From positions 1 through 64,000 of the forward strand of contig JAXDOR010000246.1 of the NCBI GenBank assembly GCA_034668825.1: 64,000 nt of DNA, read 5' to 3'. This DNA is from CANKHA01 sp034668825 (GTDB lineage: Bacteria; Pseudomonadota; Alphaproteobacteria; Rhizobiales; Xanthobacteraceae). Shown here one piece after another: positions 54,433-62,779 of the stretch. Position numbers and translations under genes: made by a program. The notes beneath the pieces are model-generated. The model was given only the letters and a program-made list of their open reading frames with translations, was not told the origin of the DNA and made no database searches. Positions within the stretch are counted from its first letter, which is position 1, and every line of letters starts with the position of its first letter.

Positions 54433-55878
54433 ATGAAAGTCGCCGGGGCTGCTCTGGTATTGCTGGTGGCGACGCTATCCGCGCTGGCAAAGGATGCAAC
54501 CCCACTGCCGCGTTCGAAGCCGGCCCAGGCTGCGGCGGCTACAGCCACCGGTCCGAAGCCGGCACGAGCAACCAGCCGCAAATCGAAACAGCCGGCCGCC
54601 GCCAATCAGGCCTCGGCTCCCGCCGCTCGCGCCTTGGCCGACAGCTATGCGGGTATTCCGATGGGCGAACGGATCGCCATCCAATCCGATCTGGTCTGGG
54701 CGAGCGATTTCAAAGGCTTTGCCAACGGCGATTTCGACGATCGCGCCGTTGCTGCCGTCAAGGCGTTCCAGAAACGCTTCAGATCCAAGGAGACCGGAAT
54801 CCTCAATCCGCAGGAGCGCGAGGCCCTGGCGGCGGCGGCGAAGGAACGCCGGGACGCGGTGGGCTGGCGCGTGGTGGACGACCCGCTCGGCGGCGGGCGC
54901 GTCGGCGTGCCCACCAAGCTGGTCTCTCCGGCGACGGGCGGCAAATCCGGCAGCCGCTGGACTTCGGCGCATGGCGAGACCGTGATCGAGACGTTCCGCG
55001 TCAGTGGACCGAATATCACTTTGGCTGCTGTATTCGATCAGCAGCGGAAAGAACCGCTGGACCGCAGAGTCGAATTCAACGTGATGCGGGATGACTTTTT
55101 CGTCATCTCCGGCCTGCAAGGCCTGAAGAAATTCTACCTGCGCGCTCAGATCAAGGAGGGCGAGGTGCGCGGTATCACCGTGCTTTATGACCAAGCCGTG
55201 GAAGGCACGATGGAAAAAATTGCCGCCGCGGTGTCGAGCACCTTCCTACCATTCTCCGCTTTCAACGCGGCTAAATTGCTCGCCGCGCCGTCGACCCGCA
55301 AGGTGGAATACAGCACCGGCATCGTGGTGAGTGGCGCCGGCCATATCATCGCCAACCGGCAGATGACCGATGGCTGCCACGTTATCTCGGTGCCGAAGTT
55401 CGGCAATGCCGAGCGGCTAGCCGAAGATCAGGAAAACGATCTCGCTCTGCTGCGTGTCTATGGCGCCCGCGATCTTGTTTCGCTGGTGCCCGCAACCGAA
55501 GCGCCATCGGCGTCGGATGTGACTCTCGTTGGCATCGCCGATCCGCAGGCGCAGAACGGCGGCGGCGCGGTGAGCACGGCGACCGCGCGTCTCGGCGGCG
55601 GAAATGCAGCACGGCAGCCAGTCGATCCCACGCCCGCCTTCGGATTTTCCGGCGCGGCTGCAATCGATAAGCAGGGCCGGCTGGTCGGCGTGGTGGCGTT
55701 GAAGCCGCAGCTGGTTGCAGGCGCGGGACTGGCAAATCTGCCGCCGGCTGCGAATGTCACTCCCGCTGAGAGCGTCCGCAAATTCCTAGAGGCGCAGGGC
55801 GTGCCTTCTGCCACGGGCCGCTCCGGCGTAGATGACGCCAAAGCTTCCGTGGTGCGCGTGATCTGCGTCAGGAAGTAA
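54433..55878 (+). CDS. Secreted peptidoglycan-binding-like plus degenerate trypsin-fold protein
   Basis: A 481-residue exported protein: signal peptide (1-20), a Lys/Ala/Pro linker, a peptidoglycan-binding-like helical unit (about 70-135, 'FDDRAVAAVKAFQKRF'), a middle domain, and a C-terminal trypsin-like domain from about 285. In that domain the catalytic His position reads Gln ('IIANRQMTDGCHV' against the usual TNxHVV), while Asp ('ENDLALLRV') and Ser ('GFSGAAAI') remain. It is therefore probably an inactive protease, perhaps a binding protein. The ATG 54433 with a GAGG site is preferred over upstream in-frame starts. Confidence 0.8.
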   Translation: MKVAGAALVLLVATLSALAKDATPLPRSKPAQAAAATATGPKPARATSRKSKQPAAANQASAPAARALADSYAGIPMGERIAIQSDLVWASDFKGFANGDFDDRAVAAVKAFQKRFRSKETGILNPQEREALAAAAKERRDAVGWRVVDDPLGGGRVGVPTKLVSPATGGKSGSRWTSAHGETVIETFRVSGPNITLAAVFDQQRKEPLDRRVEFNVMRDDFFVISGLQGLKKFYLRAQIKEGEVRGITVLYDQAVEGTMEKIAAAVSSTFLPFSAFNAAKLLAAPSTRKVEYSTGIVVSGAGHIIANRQMTDGCHVISVPKFGNAERLAEDQENDLALLRVYGARDLVSLVPATEAPSASDVTLVGIADPQAQNGGGAVSTATARLGGGNAARQPVDPTPAFGFSGAAAIDKQGRLVGVVALKPQLVAGAGLANLPPAANVTPAESVRKFLEAQGVPSATGRSGVDDAKASVVRVICVRK

Positions 55879-55911
55879 CGCCTTCAACCAAATTCAAGGA
55901 TTTCACTGCTC

Positions 55912-55931
55912 ATTCCCGCGTAAGCGGGAAT
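55912..55931. repeat. Perfect 8-bp hairpin after the trypsin-fold gene
   Basis: ATTCCCGC, GTAA loop, GCGGGAAT. Part of a longer REP-like stretch (to about 55975, with CGCTT/CGCTTCC echoes). It may act as a terminator for the gene ending at 55878 or be a dispersed palindrome; no T tract follows. Confidence 0.5.
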
Positions 55932-56063
55932 CCAGATAGTCACGCTTTCTGAATCCACGCTTCCGCGGGACGAGGGATGAATTTAGCCAACGCTCCGCAG
56001 GCCCTATTGTTGGCGGCGCGGGCCACGCCGGTGTCCCTTTTTTCCGTTCCCTCGAAAGGGAAA

Positions 56064-56191
56064 TGGAGCGCCGGGAGGCGCCAGGGAGCTTGCGAGGCCC
56101 CCTTGGCAGGCCTTGCGATCGGCCCGCCGGAACGCTTGCGAGGCGTTCCGCTCCCCAGTGACGTAGGGGAGCGGCGCCTCCCGGCGCTCCA
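56064..56191 (-). repeat. Structured five-way-junction repeat, copy 2 (sense strand minus)
   Basis: The reverse complement matches copy 1 at 14976-15107. The perfect 19-bp closing stem is 56064-56082 with 56173-56191. Arms in sense order: I (GCTCCCC/GGGGAGC, same 9-base loop), II (identical to copy 1), III (GGCGGGCC/GGCCTGCC, loop GATCGCAA), one unpaired A, IV (AGGGGGC/GCTCCCT, loop CTCGCAA). A 4-base deletion relative to copy 1 falls in the arm III loop. Flanking similarity runs from about 55985 (shared 16-mer, 63 bases from the core; 62 in copy 1) to about 56271. It fills the 55879-56325 gap between convergent genes. Confidence 0.85.
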
Positions 56192-56325
56192 CTTTCCGGC
56201 TCCGCATGAGGCGGGGCCGGACCGCTCTCGCTGTGAGGCGAGTCATGACGAGCGCGTCTCAGCGAGCAAGGTGATAGGAATTTAATCACAAAACGCTGAC
56301 GGTGTCAAGTGCCTCGCAGAAAGCC

Positions 56326-56954
56326 TCACGGCTCCAAGACGATGCTTTTCCCGGGCGCGAAAACATAGGTCCTACGATCCAGTTCCCGGCCGGCGCGGTC
56401 GTTGCGCAAGACCCATTCGATGCTGAGGCAGTGTTTCCATTCGCCGCAATCGAAATCGATATTCTTGATGCTGATGGTCGCGACTTTGCGTCGGGTTTTT
56501 TGTCGTACCAGCACGTGTAGTGGAACGTGCGCATTTCACCCTGCTTCCATATGCCAAGCGGATACTCGCCTTCCTGGTCACAGGCGTCGATGCCGAAACG
56601 CGAATCTCCGGCACGGCCGATCGCGGCTTGGTCATCACGCACGGCGAAAACCTGATCCGCCGCGTTAAGGCCGCCGCGAGAGCGATAATAAACGGTGAGG
56701 CGGCGACCGGTGACCGGATGGGTCCAGCTTTCCGGCCCTTTCCAGGTGCTACCGCCCGCTGTCTGACGAAAAGTGCCAGATGGATAGTTGATGCTACGAT
56801 GGCCGTTCCATGCCGCGCCGAGGATCAATTCCATCGGTATGAAGCGCGAGCGGGTCGACACGTCATAGGCCTCGTCCCAGACGTCGGCGTGAGCGGCCGC
56901 CGCAGGCATGGCAGCCAGCGCCAGGCCATATATTGCGGAGCAAAACTGGGTCAT
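56326..56954 (-). pseudogene. Secreted hypothetical protein with an apparent single-base frameshift
   Basis: The N-terminal part (from 56954) has a signal peptide ending AHA and reads well to 'FHYTCWYDKK'. At a run of six T on the plus strand (56496-56501; A6 in the gene) the frame then gives nonsense-like sequence ending at 56286. Adding one A instead continues in another frame as 'TRRKVATISIKNIDFDCG' to 'APGKSIVLEP', a sensible C-terminus ending at 56326. The A-rich run could be a real mutation, a sequencing error, or a slippage site. No family is recognised. It lies 3 bases from mutM on the same strand. Confidence 0.65.
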
Positions 56955-56957
56955 GTC

Positions 56958-57842
56958 CTACTTTTGGCAGACGGGACAGAAGAATGTCGAACGGCCATTC
57001 TGCACGATGCGCTTGACCGTGCCGCCGCAACCGCGCGTCGGGCACAGCTTTCCCTCGCGGTCGTAGACCCGAAAATTGTGCTGGAAGTCGCCGAGCGCGC
57101 CATCGGTGCGGCGATGATCGCGCAAGGATGAGCCGCCGGCTTCGATGGCGTCGTTCAGCACTGCCTTGATGGCATCGACCACCGCGGCGGCGCGTTCGTT
57201 AGGATTGCCTTTGCGGTCCGCGATGGTCGAAGCGCCGCGTTTCGGCGACAGCCGCGCGCGATGCAGCGCCTCGCAGACATAGATATTGCCGAGCCCGGCG
57301 ACGACGCGTTGATCCATCAGTGCCGCTTTCAGCGAAGTCTTCTTCCCGGCGCAGGCGCGCGCCAGCATCGCGGCATCGAAGGCGTTGCCGAGCGGCTCCG
57401 GGCCCATCGCTTTCATTAAAGGATGTTGCTCGAGCTGCGCGCGCGGCGTCAGCTTCATGAATCCGAAGCGGCGCGGATCGTTGAAGGTGACGATGCCGCC
57501 GTTCGACATGTGGAACACCACATGATCATGCTTCACATGTTTCGCGCGTTCATGGTGATAGCGCGCGGTGTTCTTCTCCTCGCCGCCGCGGCGGAAGACG
57601 TGGAAGGAGCCCGACATGCCCAGATGCATCATCAGCACGTCGCCCGAGGAAAGATCGAGCAGCAGATATTTCCCACGCCGGCCGAGGCCCTTCACGGTCT
57701 TGCCTTGAAGCTGCGCGGCGAAGTCCTTCGGCAGCGGCCAGCGCAGATCCGGCCGCCGCGCCTCCACCTCGGCGAAGCGCGCGCCGTCCATCACCGGCTC
57801 CAGGCCGCGGCACACGGTTTCGACTTCGGGAAGTTCTGGCAT
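56958..57842 (-). CDS. mutM: Formamidopyrimidine-DNA glycosylase
   Basis: A 294-residue Fpg with the catalytic N-terminal Pro-Glu ('MPELPEVETVCRGLEPV'), the H2TH region ('VVAGLGNIYVCEALHRARL') and a C-terminal zinc finger ('GKLCPTRGCGGTVKR', 'FFCPVCQK', a C-x4-C/C-x2-C type). It removes 8-oxoguanine and ring-opened purines. The start at 57842 is forced by the catalytic Pro2; the longer frame runs through a repeat and is rejected. Confidence 0.97.
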   Translation of the reverse strand: MPELPEVETVCRGLEPVMDGARFAEVEARRPDLRWPLPKDFAAQLQGKTVKGLGRRGKYLLLDLSSGDVLMMHLGMSGSFHVFRRGGEEKNTARYHHERAKHVKHDHVVFHMSNGGIVTFNDPRRFGFMKLTPRAQLEQHPLMKAMGPEPLGNAFDAAMLARACAGKKTSLKAALMDQRVVAGLGNIYVCEALHRARLSPKRGASTIADRKGNPNERAAAVVDAIKAVLNDAIEAGGSSLRDHRRTDGALGDFQHNFRVYDREGKLCPTRGCGGTVKRIVQNGRSTFFCPVCQK

Positions 57843-57856
57843 GGTTTGAATCCATT

Positions 57857-57963
57857 CGTCATTCCGGGACGCGAGCGAAGCTCGCGGGCCCGGAATCCAG
57901 ATGCGGGAACTGCAAGTCTTCTGGATTCCGGGTTCGCCGCTTTCGCGGCGCCCCGGAATGACG
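57857..57963. repeat. Nested palindromic repeat in the mutM/ubiE divergent region
   Basis: Outer 11-bp arms CGTCATTCCGG (57857-57867) and CCGGAATGACG (57953-57963) are perfect. Inside are GCGAGC-GAA-GCTCGC (57871-57885), CGGAATCCAG with CTGGATTCCG (57891-57930), and CGCCGC-TTT-GCGGCG near 57935-57951. The whole can form a cruciform or cloverleaf. It resembles dispersed palindromes common in this group, but other copies are outside the window. Confidence 0.7.
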
Positions 57964-58029
57964 GGAGTGGATGTCATAGCGCCCTTACCCCATCCGCGCT
58001 ATGGTCCTGCCGGAAAAGGACTATTGAGC

Positions 58030-58782
58030 ATGCCGGCCAGGCAAAACACGCATTTCGGCTTTGAAGACGTGCCACTTGCGGAGAAGCAAGGGCGCGTGGA
58101 CGAGGTCTTTTCCTCGGTGGCTGGCCGCTACGACCTGATGAACGACCTGATGTCCGGCGGCCTGCACCGCGCCTGGAAAGGCGCGCTAGTGACGGCCGTG
58201 AACCCGCCCAAAAATGGTAGGCCGTTCGCGCTGGTCGACGTGGCGGGCGGCACCGGCGACATTGCCTTCCGTGTGACCGACACAGGCGGCGCCGGCACGC
58301 GCGCCACCGTGGTCGACATCAACCGCGAGATGCTCGCGGTCGGCCGGCAGCGCGCCGAAAAGCAGGGGCGGAACGTCACATTCACCGAAGGCAACGCCGA
58401 GGCGCTGCCGTTTGCCGACCGCAGTTTCGATGCCGTCACCATCGCCTTTGGTATTCGCAACGTGCCGCGGATCGAGCGCGCGCTGGAGGAAGCACATCGT
58501 GTGCTGCGGATCGGCGGGCGTTTTCTCTGCTTGGAATTTTCCAGCGTCGACGTGCCCGGCCTCGATGCGCTCTACGATCTCTATTCCTTCAATGTCATCC
58601 CCGCGCTTGGCCGCGCGGTGACGGGCGATGCCGAAGCCTATCGCTATCTCGTGGAATCCATCCGCCGCTTTCCGAAGCCCAAGGCTTTCACCGATATGAT
58701 CGGTGCGGCTGGCTTCCGCCGCGCCTCCTTTCGAACAATGACCGGCGGTATTGTTGCGCTGCATTCCGGCTGGCGGTTGTGA
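58030..58782 (+). CDS. ubiE: Ubiquinone/menaquinone C-methyltransferase UbiE
   Basis: A 250-residue SAM methyltransferase: 'FSSVAGRYDLMNDLMSGGLH' (UbiE signature 1), SAM site 'ALVDVAGGTGDIAFRV' and 'RVLRIGGRFLCLEFS' (signature 2). It methylates 2-polyprenyl-6-methoxy-1,4-benzoquinol in ubiquinone synthesis. The start at 58030 gives the normal N-terminus; the longer frame enters the repeat. It is followed 10 bases later by ubiB. Confidence 0.97.
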   Translation: MPARQNTHFGFEDVPLAEKQGRVDEVFSSVAGRYDLMNDLMSGGLHRAWKGALVTAVNPPKNGRPFALVDVAGGTGDIAFRVTDTGGAGTRATVVDINREMLAVGRQRAEKQGRNVTFTEGNAEALPFADRSFDAVTIAFGIRNVPRIERALEEAHRVLRIGGRFLCLEFSSVDVPGLDALYDLYSFNVIPALGRAVTGDAEAYRYLVESIRRFPKPKAFTDMIGAAGFRRASFRTMTGGIVALHSGWRL

Positions 58783-58792
58783 TTTTCCGACC

Positions 58793-60334
58793 ATGATCTC
58801 TTCACTCGCCCATCTTGCCCGTCTGGCGCGCGCGGCGTTCGTGTTCGCACGCGAAGGCGTGTTCGGCTTAGTCGATCCGGCGCCGCTCCCGGTCGGCGCG
58901 CGCATGGCGCTGCGCATCGCCCGGCTGATCGAGCGGCCGACCACCAGCGCCGGCGTTGGCCGGCTTGCCATCGCGCTGACCGAACTCGGACCGACCTATG
59001 TGAAGCTCGGCCAGTTCCTGGCGACGCGTCCCGACGTGGTTGGCGTAACCATGGCGCGCAGTCTCGAAAGCCTGCAGGACAGGATGCCGCCGTTCCCGCA
59101 GGCCGAAGCCGAAGCGGTGGTGACTCACGCATTCGAAAGGCCGCTCGGCACCGTGTTCTCTTCCTTTGGGCCGCCGGTCGCGGCGGCTTCGATCGCGCAG
59201 GTGCATCGCGCCACGGTCATGAGTGATGCCGGCCCGCGTGCCGTCGCGGTCAAGGTGTTGCGTCCCGGCGTCGAGCATCGCTTCAAGGTCGACCTCGATG
59301 CGTTTTTCTTCGCCGCGCGCCATGCCGAAGCCTTTTCCGCCGAAGCGCGGCGGCTGCGCCTGATCGAAATCGTCGACACGCTGTCGCGCTCGGTGCGGCT
59401 GGAGATGGATTTCCGCCTGGAGGCGGCTGCGCTGTCGGAACTCGCGGAGAATACCAAGGATGACCCGGATTTCCGCGTGCCCGCTGTCGACTGGGACCGC
59501 ACGGCGCGCGAGGTGCTGACGCTGGAATGGATCGAGGCGACGCCGCTGTCGGACCGGGCGCGGCTTGAGGCCAAGGACTTCGATCTGCCGCAGCTTGGCC
59601 GCGCGGTGATCCAGACCTTTTTGCGCCACGCGCTGCGCGACGGTTTCTTCCATGCCGACATGCATCCGGGAAATCTGTTCGTCGATGATGACGGCAAGCT
59701 GGTGGCGGTCGATTTCGGCATCATGGGCAGGCTCGGTCCGAAGGAACGCCGCTTCCTGGCGGAAATCCTCTACGGCTTCATCACCCGGGATTATTACCGT
59801 ACGGCGGAAGTGCATTTCGAGGCGGGCTATGTACCGCGGCATCATTCCGTCGAGAGCTTTGCGCAAGCGATCCGCGCCATCGGCGAACCGATCCACAATC
59901 GCGCCGCCGAAGACATTTCGATGGCGAAGCTGTTGATGCTGCTGTTCGAGGTCACCGGACTATTCGACATGCGCACGCGGCCGGAACTCTTGTTGCTGCA
60001 GAAAACCATGGTCGTGGTGGAAGGCGTCGGGCGCGCACTCGACCCCAAGCTCGACATGTGGAAGACCGCCGAGCCGGTGGTGCGCGAATGGATCGAGCGG
60101 CATCTCGGGCCGGTCGGCAAGATCGAGGACGCGGCGCAATTTGACGCAGCTTGCCGACGACGGCATCCACTTCATCGGGCCGAACACAGGCGAGATGGCG
60201 GAGACTGGCGAGGCCGGCATCGGCCGCATGGCCGAGCCATTGGAGATTGTCGCCGCAGCAGAAAAGTATTTGCCGAAACCCGCCGGGCCGCTGAGCGGCA
60301 AGCGCGTCATCGTCACCTCCGGGCCGACACATGA
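58793..60334 (+). CDS. ubiB: UbiB ubiquinone biosynthesis kinase-like protein, C-terminus replaced
   Basis: The first 446 residues are a normal UbiB: 'LGPTYVKLGQFLATRPDVVG' (KxGQ), Ala-rich 'FGPPVAAASIAQVHRATV', catalytic-like 'FFHADMHPGNLFVDDDG' and 'VAVDFGIMG'. After 'VGKIEDAA' (about 60132) the sequence turns into 67 Arg/His-rich residues read out of frame through coaBC. The usual C-terminal part, about 75 residues with two membrane helices, is missing. UbiB supports ubiquinone synthesis or transport at the inner membrane, so loss of the anchor may matter. See the coaBC entry. Confidence 0.85.
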   Translation: MISSLAHLARLARAAFVFAREGVFGLVDPAPLPVGARMALRIARLIERPTTSAGVGRLAIALTELGPTYVKLGQFLATRPDVVGVTMARSLESLQDRMPPFPQAEAEAVVTHAFERPLGTVFSSFGPPVAAASIAQVHRATVMSDAGPRAVAVKVLRPGVEHRFKVDLDAFFFAARHAEAFSAEARRLRLIEIVDTLSRSVRLEMDFRLEAAALSELAENTKDDPDFRVPAVDWDRTAREVLTLEWIEATPLSDRARLEAKDFDLPQLGRAVIQTFLRHALRDGFFHADMHPGNLFVDDDGKLVAVDFGIMGRLGPKERRFLAEILYGFITRDYYRTAEVHFEAGYVPRHHSVESFAQAIRAIGEPIHNRAAEDISMAKLLMLLFEVTGLFDMRTRPELLLLQKTMVVVEGVGRALDPKLDMWKTAEPVVREWIERHLGPVGKIEDAAQFDAACRRRHPLHRAEHRRDGGDWRGRHRPHGRAIGDCRRSRKVFAETRRAAERQARHRHLRADT

Positions 60335-60941
60335 GCCGATCGATCCGGTGCGTTACATCGCCAACCGTTCCTCGGGAAAACAGGGCCATGCCATTGCCGC
60401 GGCCGCCGCGGCTGCGGGCGCCGACGTGTTGCTGGTGTCCGGGCCGGTGAATTTACCCGATCCTGCGGGCGTGACCGTGGTGAAGGTGGAAACGGCGCGG
60501 CAGATGCTGGCCGCCGTCGAGCAGGCTTTGCCAGCGGATGCTGCCGTCTTCGCCGCGGCGGTTGCCGACTGGCGTAGCGACGAAGCCACGCAGAAAATGA
60601 AGAAAGGCGCGGGCGGTGCGCCGACGCTCGCGCTCACGGAAAATCCCGACATTCTCGCCAGCGTGGCGCAAGGCAAGGCGAAGCGGCCGAAGCTCGTCGT
60701 CGGCTTCGCGGCGGAAACCGAGCATGTGATCGATAACGCCAAATCCAAGCGCGCAAGCAAGGGCTGCGACTGGATTGTCGCCAATGACGTGTCGCCCTCG
60801 GCCGGCGTGTTCGGCGGCGACCGCAACACCGTGCATCTGATCACCGGCGCTGGAGTGGAATCCTGGCCCTCGCAATCCAAGAGCGAAGTGGCCGATAATC
60901 TGATCGCGCGGATCGCCGCGGCGCTGGCGGAGACAGCATGA
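60141..60941 (+). CDS. coaBC: CoaBC lacking its N-terminal decarboxylase domain
   Basis: Only the CoaB half is present: linker 'DDGIHFIGPNTGEMAETGEA' and 'MAEPLEIVAAAEKY', then phosphopantothenate-cysteine ligase signatures 'TSGPTHEPIDPVRYIANRSS' and 'TENPDILASVAQGK'. A usual CoaBC is about 400 residues; the FMN-binding CoaC half (about 180 residues) is absent, and the frame joins ubiB sequence near 60133-60143. A TTG at 60141 is the only plausible start, with no clear ribosome-binding site. Either a real deletion or an assembly join is possible. The stop overlaps dut (ATGA). Confidence 0.8.
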   Translation: MTQLADDGIHFIGPNTGEMAETGEAGIGRMAEPLEIVAAAEKYLPKPAGPLSGKRVIVTSGPTHEPIDPVRYIANRSSGKQGHAIAAAAAAAGADVLLVSGPVNLPDPAGVTVVKVETARQMLAAVEQALPADAAVFAAAVADWRSDEATQKMKKGAGGAPTLALTENPDILASVAQGKAKRPKLVVGFAAETEHVIDNAKSKRASKGCDWIVANDVSPSAGVFGGDRNTVHLITGAGVESWPSQSKSEVADNLIARIAAALAETA

Positions 60942-61393
60942 GTAACATCGAAATCCAGGTGATCCGGCTGCCGCATGGCGCCGGTCTGCCGCTGCCGGAA
61001 TACCAGAGCGCGCAGGCCGCGGGCCTCGATCTGCTCGCCGCCGTGCCGGTGGACGCGCCACTGACCCTGGCACCGGGAGCACGGGCAATGGTGCCGACGG
61101 GCATCGCCATCGCGCTGCCGCCAGGAACCGAAGCGCAGGTTCGACCTCGCTCCGGCCTTGCCGCCAAACACGGGGTCACCGTACTCAACACGCCCGGTAC
61201 GGTAGACGCCGATTATCGCGGAGAAATCCAGGTCCTCCTGGTCAATCTCGGCAGTGAGCCTTTCGCCGTCAGCCGAGGCATGCGTATCGCGCAACTGGTG
61301 ATCGCGTCCGTGCTGCGCGTGCGGATTTCGGAAACGCCGGCGCTTGGCCAGACCTCGCGCGGCAGCGGCGGTTTCGGATCGACGGGAGCCTAA
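60938..61393 (+). CDS. dut: Deoxyuridine 5'-triphosphate nucleotidohydrolase
   Basis: A 151-residue trimeric dUTPase with all five motifs: 'AAGLDLLAA', 'RPRSGLAAKHG', 'GTVDADYRGEIQVLLVN', 'RIAQLVIA' and the C-terminal 'RGSGGFGSTG'. It hydrolyses dUTP to dUMP, keeping uracil out of DNA and feeding dTMP synthesis. It overlaps coaBC by 4 bases, the usual coaBC-dut pairing. Confidence 0.97.
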   Translation: MSNIEIQVIRLPHGAGLPLPEYQSAQAAGLDLLAAVPVDAPLTLAPGARAMVPTGIAIALPPGTEAQVRPRSGLAAKHGVTVLNTPGTVDADYRGEIQVLLVNLGSEPFAVSRGMRIAQLVIASVLRVRISETPALGQTSRGSGGFGSTGA

Positions 61394-61508
61394 CCCTCAT
61401 ACTGGGACCGCTCCGCCTCAGATGAGAGCGGCTCGGTTGCTATCGACCCAGCGCCGCAAAAACGATAAGACGCGCCAACGTCGCCATCTTGCGTCACAGG
61501 AGAACGTC

Positions 61509-62489
61509 ATGCCGACTGCGCGGAAGCCAACTGCATCCATGCCCGCGCAAAGCCGCGGCCGAATTTATGACTCCATCACCGACACCATCGGCGACACGCC
61601 GCTGGTGCGGCTGAACCGCTTGCCGCAAATGCACGGCGTCAGGGCAAATATCCTTGCCAAGCTGGAATTCTTCAATCCCATCTCCAGCGTCAAGGACCGC
61701 ATCGGCGTCGCCATGATCGACGCGCTGGAAGCCCAGGGAAAGATTGGTCCGGATACCGTGCTGGTCGAGCCGACCTCGGGCAATACCGGCATCGCGCTTG
61801 CCTTCGTCGCGGCGGCGCGCGGCTATCGCCTCATTCTGGTGATGCCGGATTCAATGTCGCTGGAACGCCGCAAGATGCTGCTCCTGCTCGGCGCGCAGCT
61901 TGAATTGACGCCGGCGGCCCAGGGTATGCGCGGTGCCATCGCCAAAGCGGAGGAATTGCTGAAGACTAAGAAGAGCGCAGTAATGCCGCAGCAGTTCAGC
62001 AATCCGGCGAATCCGGAAATCCATCGCCGCACTACCGCCGAGGAAATCTGGAACGACACGCAAGGCTCGGTTGACGTCTTTGTTTCCGGTGTCGGCACTG
62101 GCGGCACCATCACCGGCGTCGGGCAGGTACTCAAGCAGCGTAAGCCTTCCGTGCGGATTGTCGCGGTCGAACCGGAGGACAGCGCAGTGCTGTCGGGGAA
62201 ACCGCCGGGGCCGCACAAGATCCAGGGTATCGGCGCCGGATTTATTCCGGAAATCCTCGACCGCTCGGTCATCGACGAGGTGGTCGCTGTCAGCAACCAG
62301 ACTTCTTTCGACACCGCCCGCGCGTTGGCGCACTACGAAGGAATTCCGGGCGGCATTTCATCGGGCGCGGCAGTCGCCGCCGCGTTGCTAATCGGCGCGC
62401 GGCCCGATATGGCCGGCAAGAATATCGTTGTCGTGCTGCCGTCCTTTGCGGAGCGGTATCTGTCGACGGCGTTGTTCGAGGGATTGTAG
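61509..62489 (+). CDS. cysK: Cysteine synthase A
   Basis: A 326-residue PLP enzyme: Lys in 'NPISSVKDRIGVAMI', substrate loop 'EPTSGNTGIALAFVAAARG', PLP-phosphate loop 'SGVGTGGTITGVGQVLK' and 'IPGGISSGAAVAAAL'. It makes cysteine from O-acetylserine and sulfide. The ATG at 61509 has an AGGAG site; the first 17 residues are a non-conserved lead. An in-frame extension of 55 codons overlapping dut is rejected. Confidence 0.96.
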   Translation: MPTARKPTASMPAQSRGRIYDSITDTIGDTPLVRLNRLPQMHGVRANILAKLEFFNPISSVKDRIGVAMIDALEAQGKIGPDTVLVEPTSGNTGIALAFVAAARGYRLILVMPDSMSLERRKMLLLLGAQLELTPAAQGMRGAIAKAEELLKTKKSAVMPQQFSNPANPEIHRRTTAEEIWNDTQGSVDVFVSGVGTGGTITGVGQVLKQRKPSVRIVAVEPEDSAVLSGKPPGPHKIQGIGAGFIPEILDRSVIDEVVAVSNQTSFDTARALAHYEGIPGGISSGAAVAAALLIGARPDMAGKNIVVVLPSFAERYLSTALFEGL

Positions 62490-62513
62490 GAACATCCGGC
62501 CTCATGGTGAGGC

Positions 62514-62599
62514 GCATCCCGAAGGGATGCGTCTCGAACCATAGCCGTCCTCGTCCTTCGAGACGCAATGCTGCGCATCGCTCCTCAGGATGAGGACGG
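62514..62599. repeat. Dispersed palindromic repeat downstream of cysK
   Basis: GCATCCC-GAA-GGGATGC (62514-62530) is followed by a longer arm pair CCGTCCTCGTCCT (62545-62557) and AGGATGAGGACGG (62587-62599; one G:T), enclosing 'TTCGAGACGC' and 'GCGCATCGCTCCTC'. This has the look of a REP-type element. The gap 62490-62779 has no convincing gene. Confidence 0.6.
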
Positions 62600-62779
62600 A
62601 GCAGAAGCCGGCGGTATTCAAAGGCCTACTTACGCCGTTCACGGTCTGGACTCTTTCGGCGCGATTCCCGTTGGGAGTAATGTCGAGCGATTCGCGCGCG
62701 ACCTGGCGGACGCCGCGATCAGCGCTGAACAGCGGCGGCGCTGGCGATAGAGGTTCGGGCCGACCTGGGGCAAGCCTAC

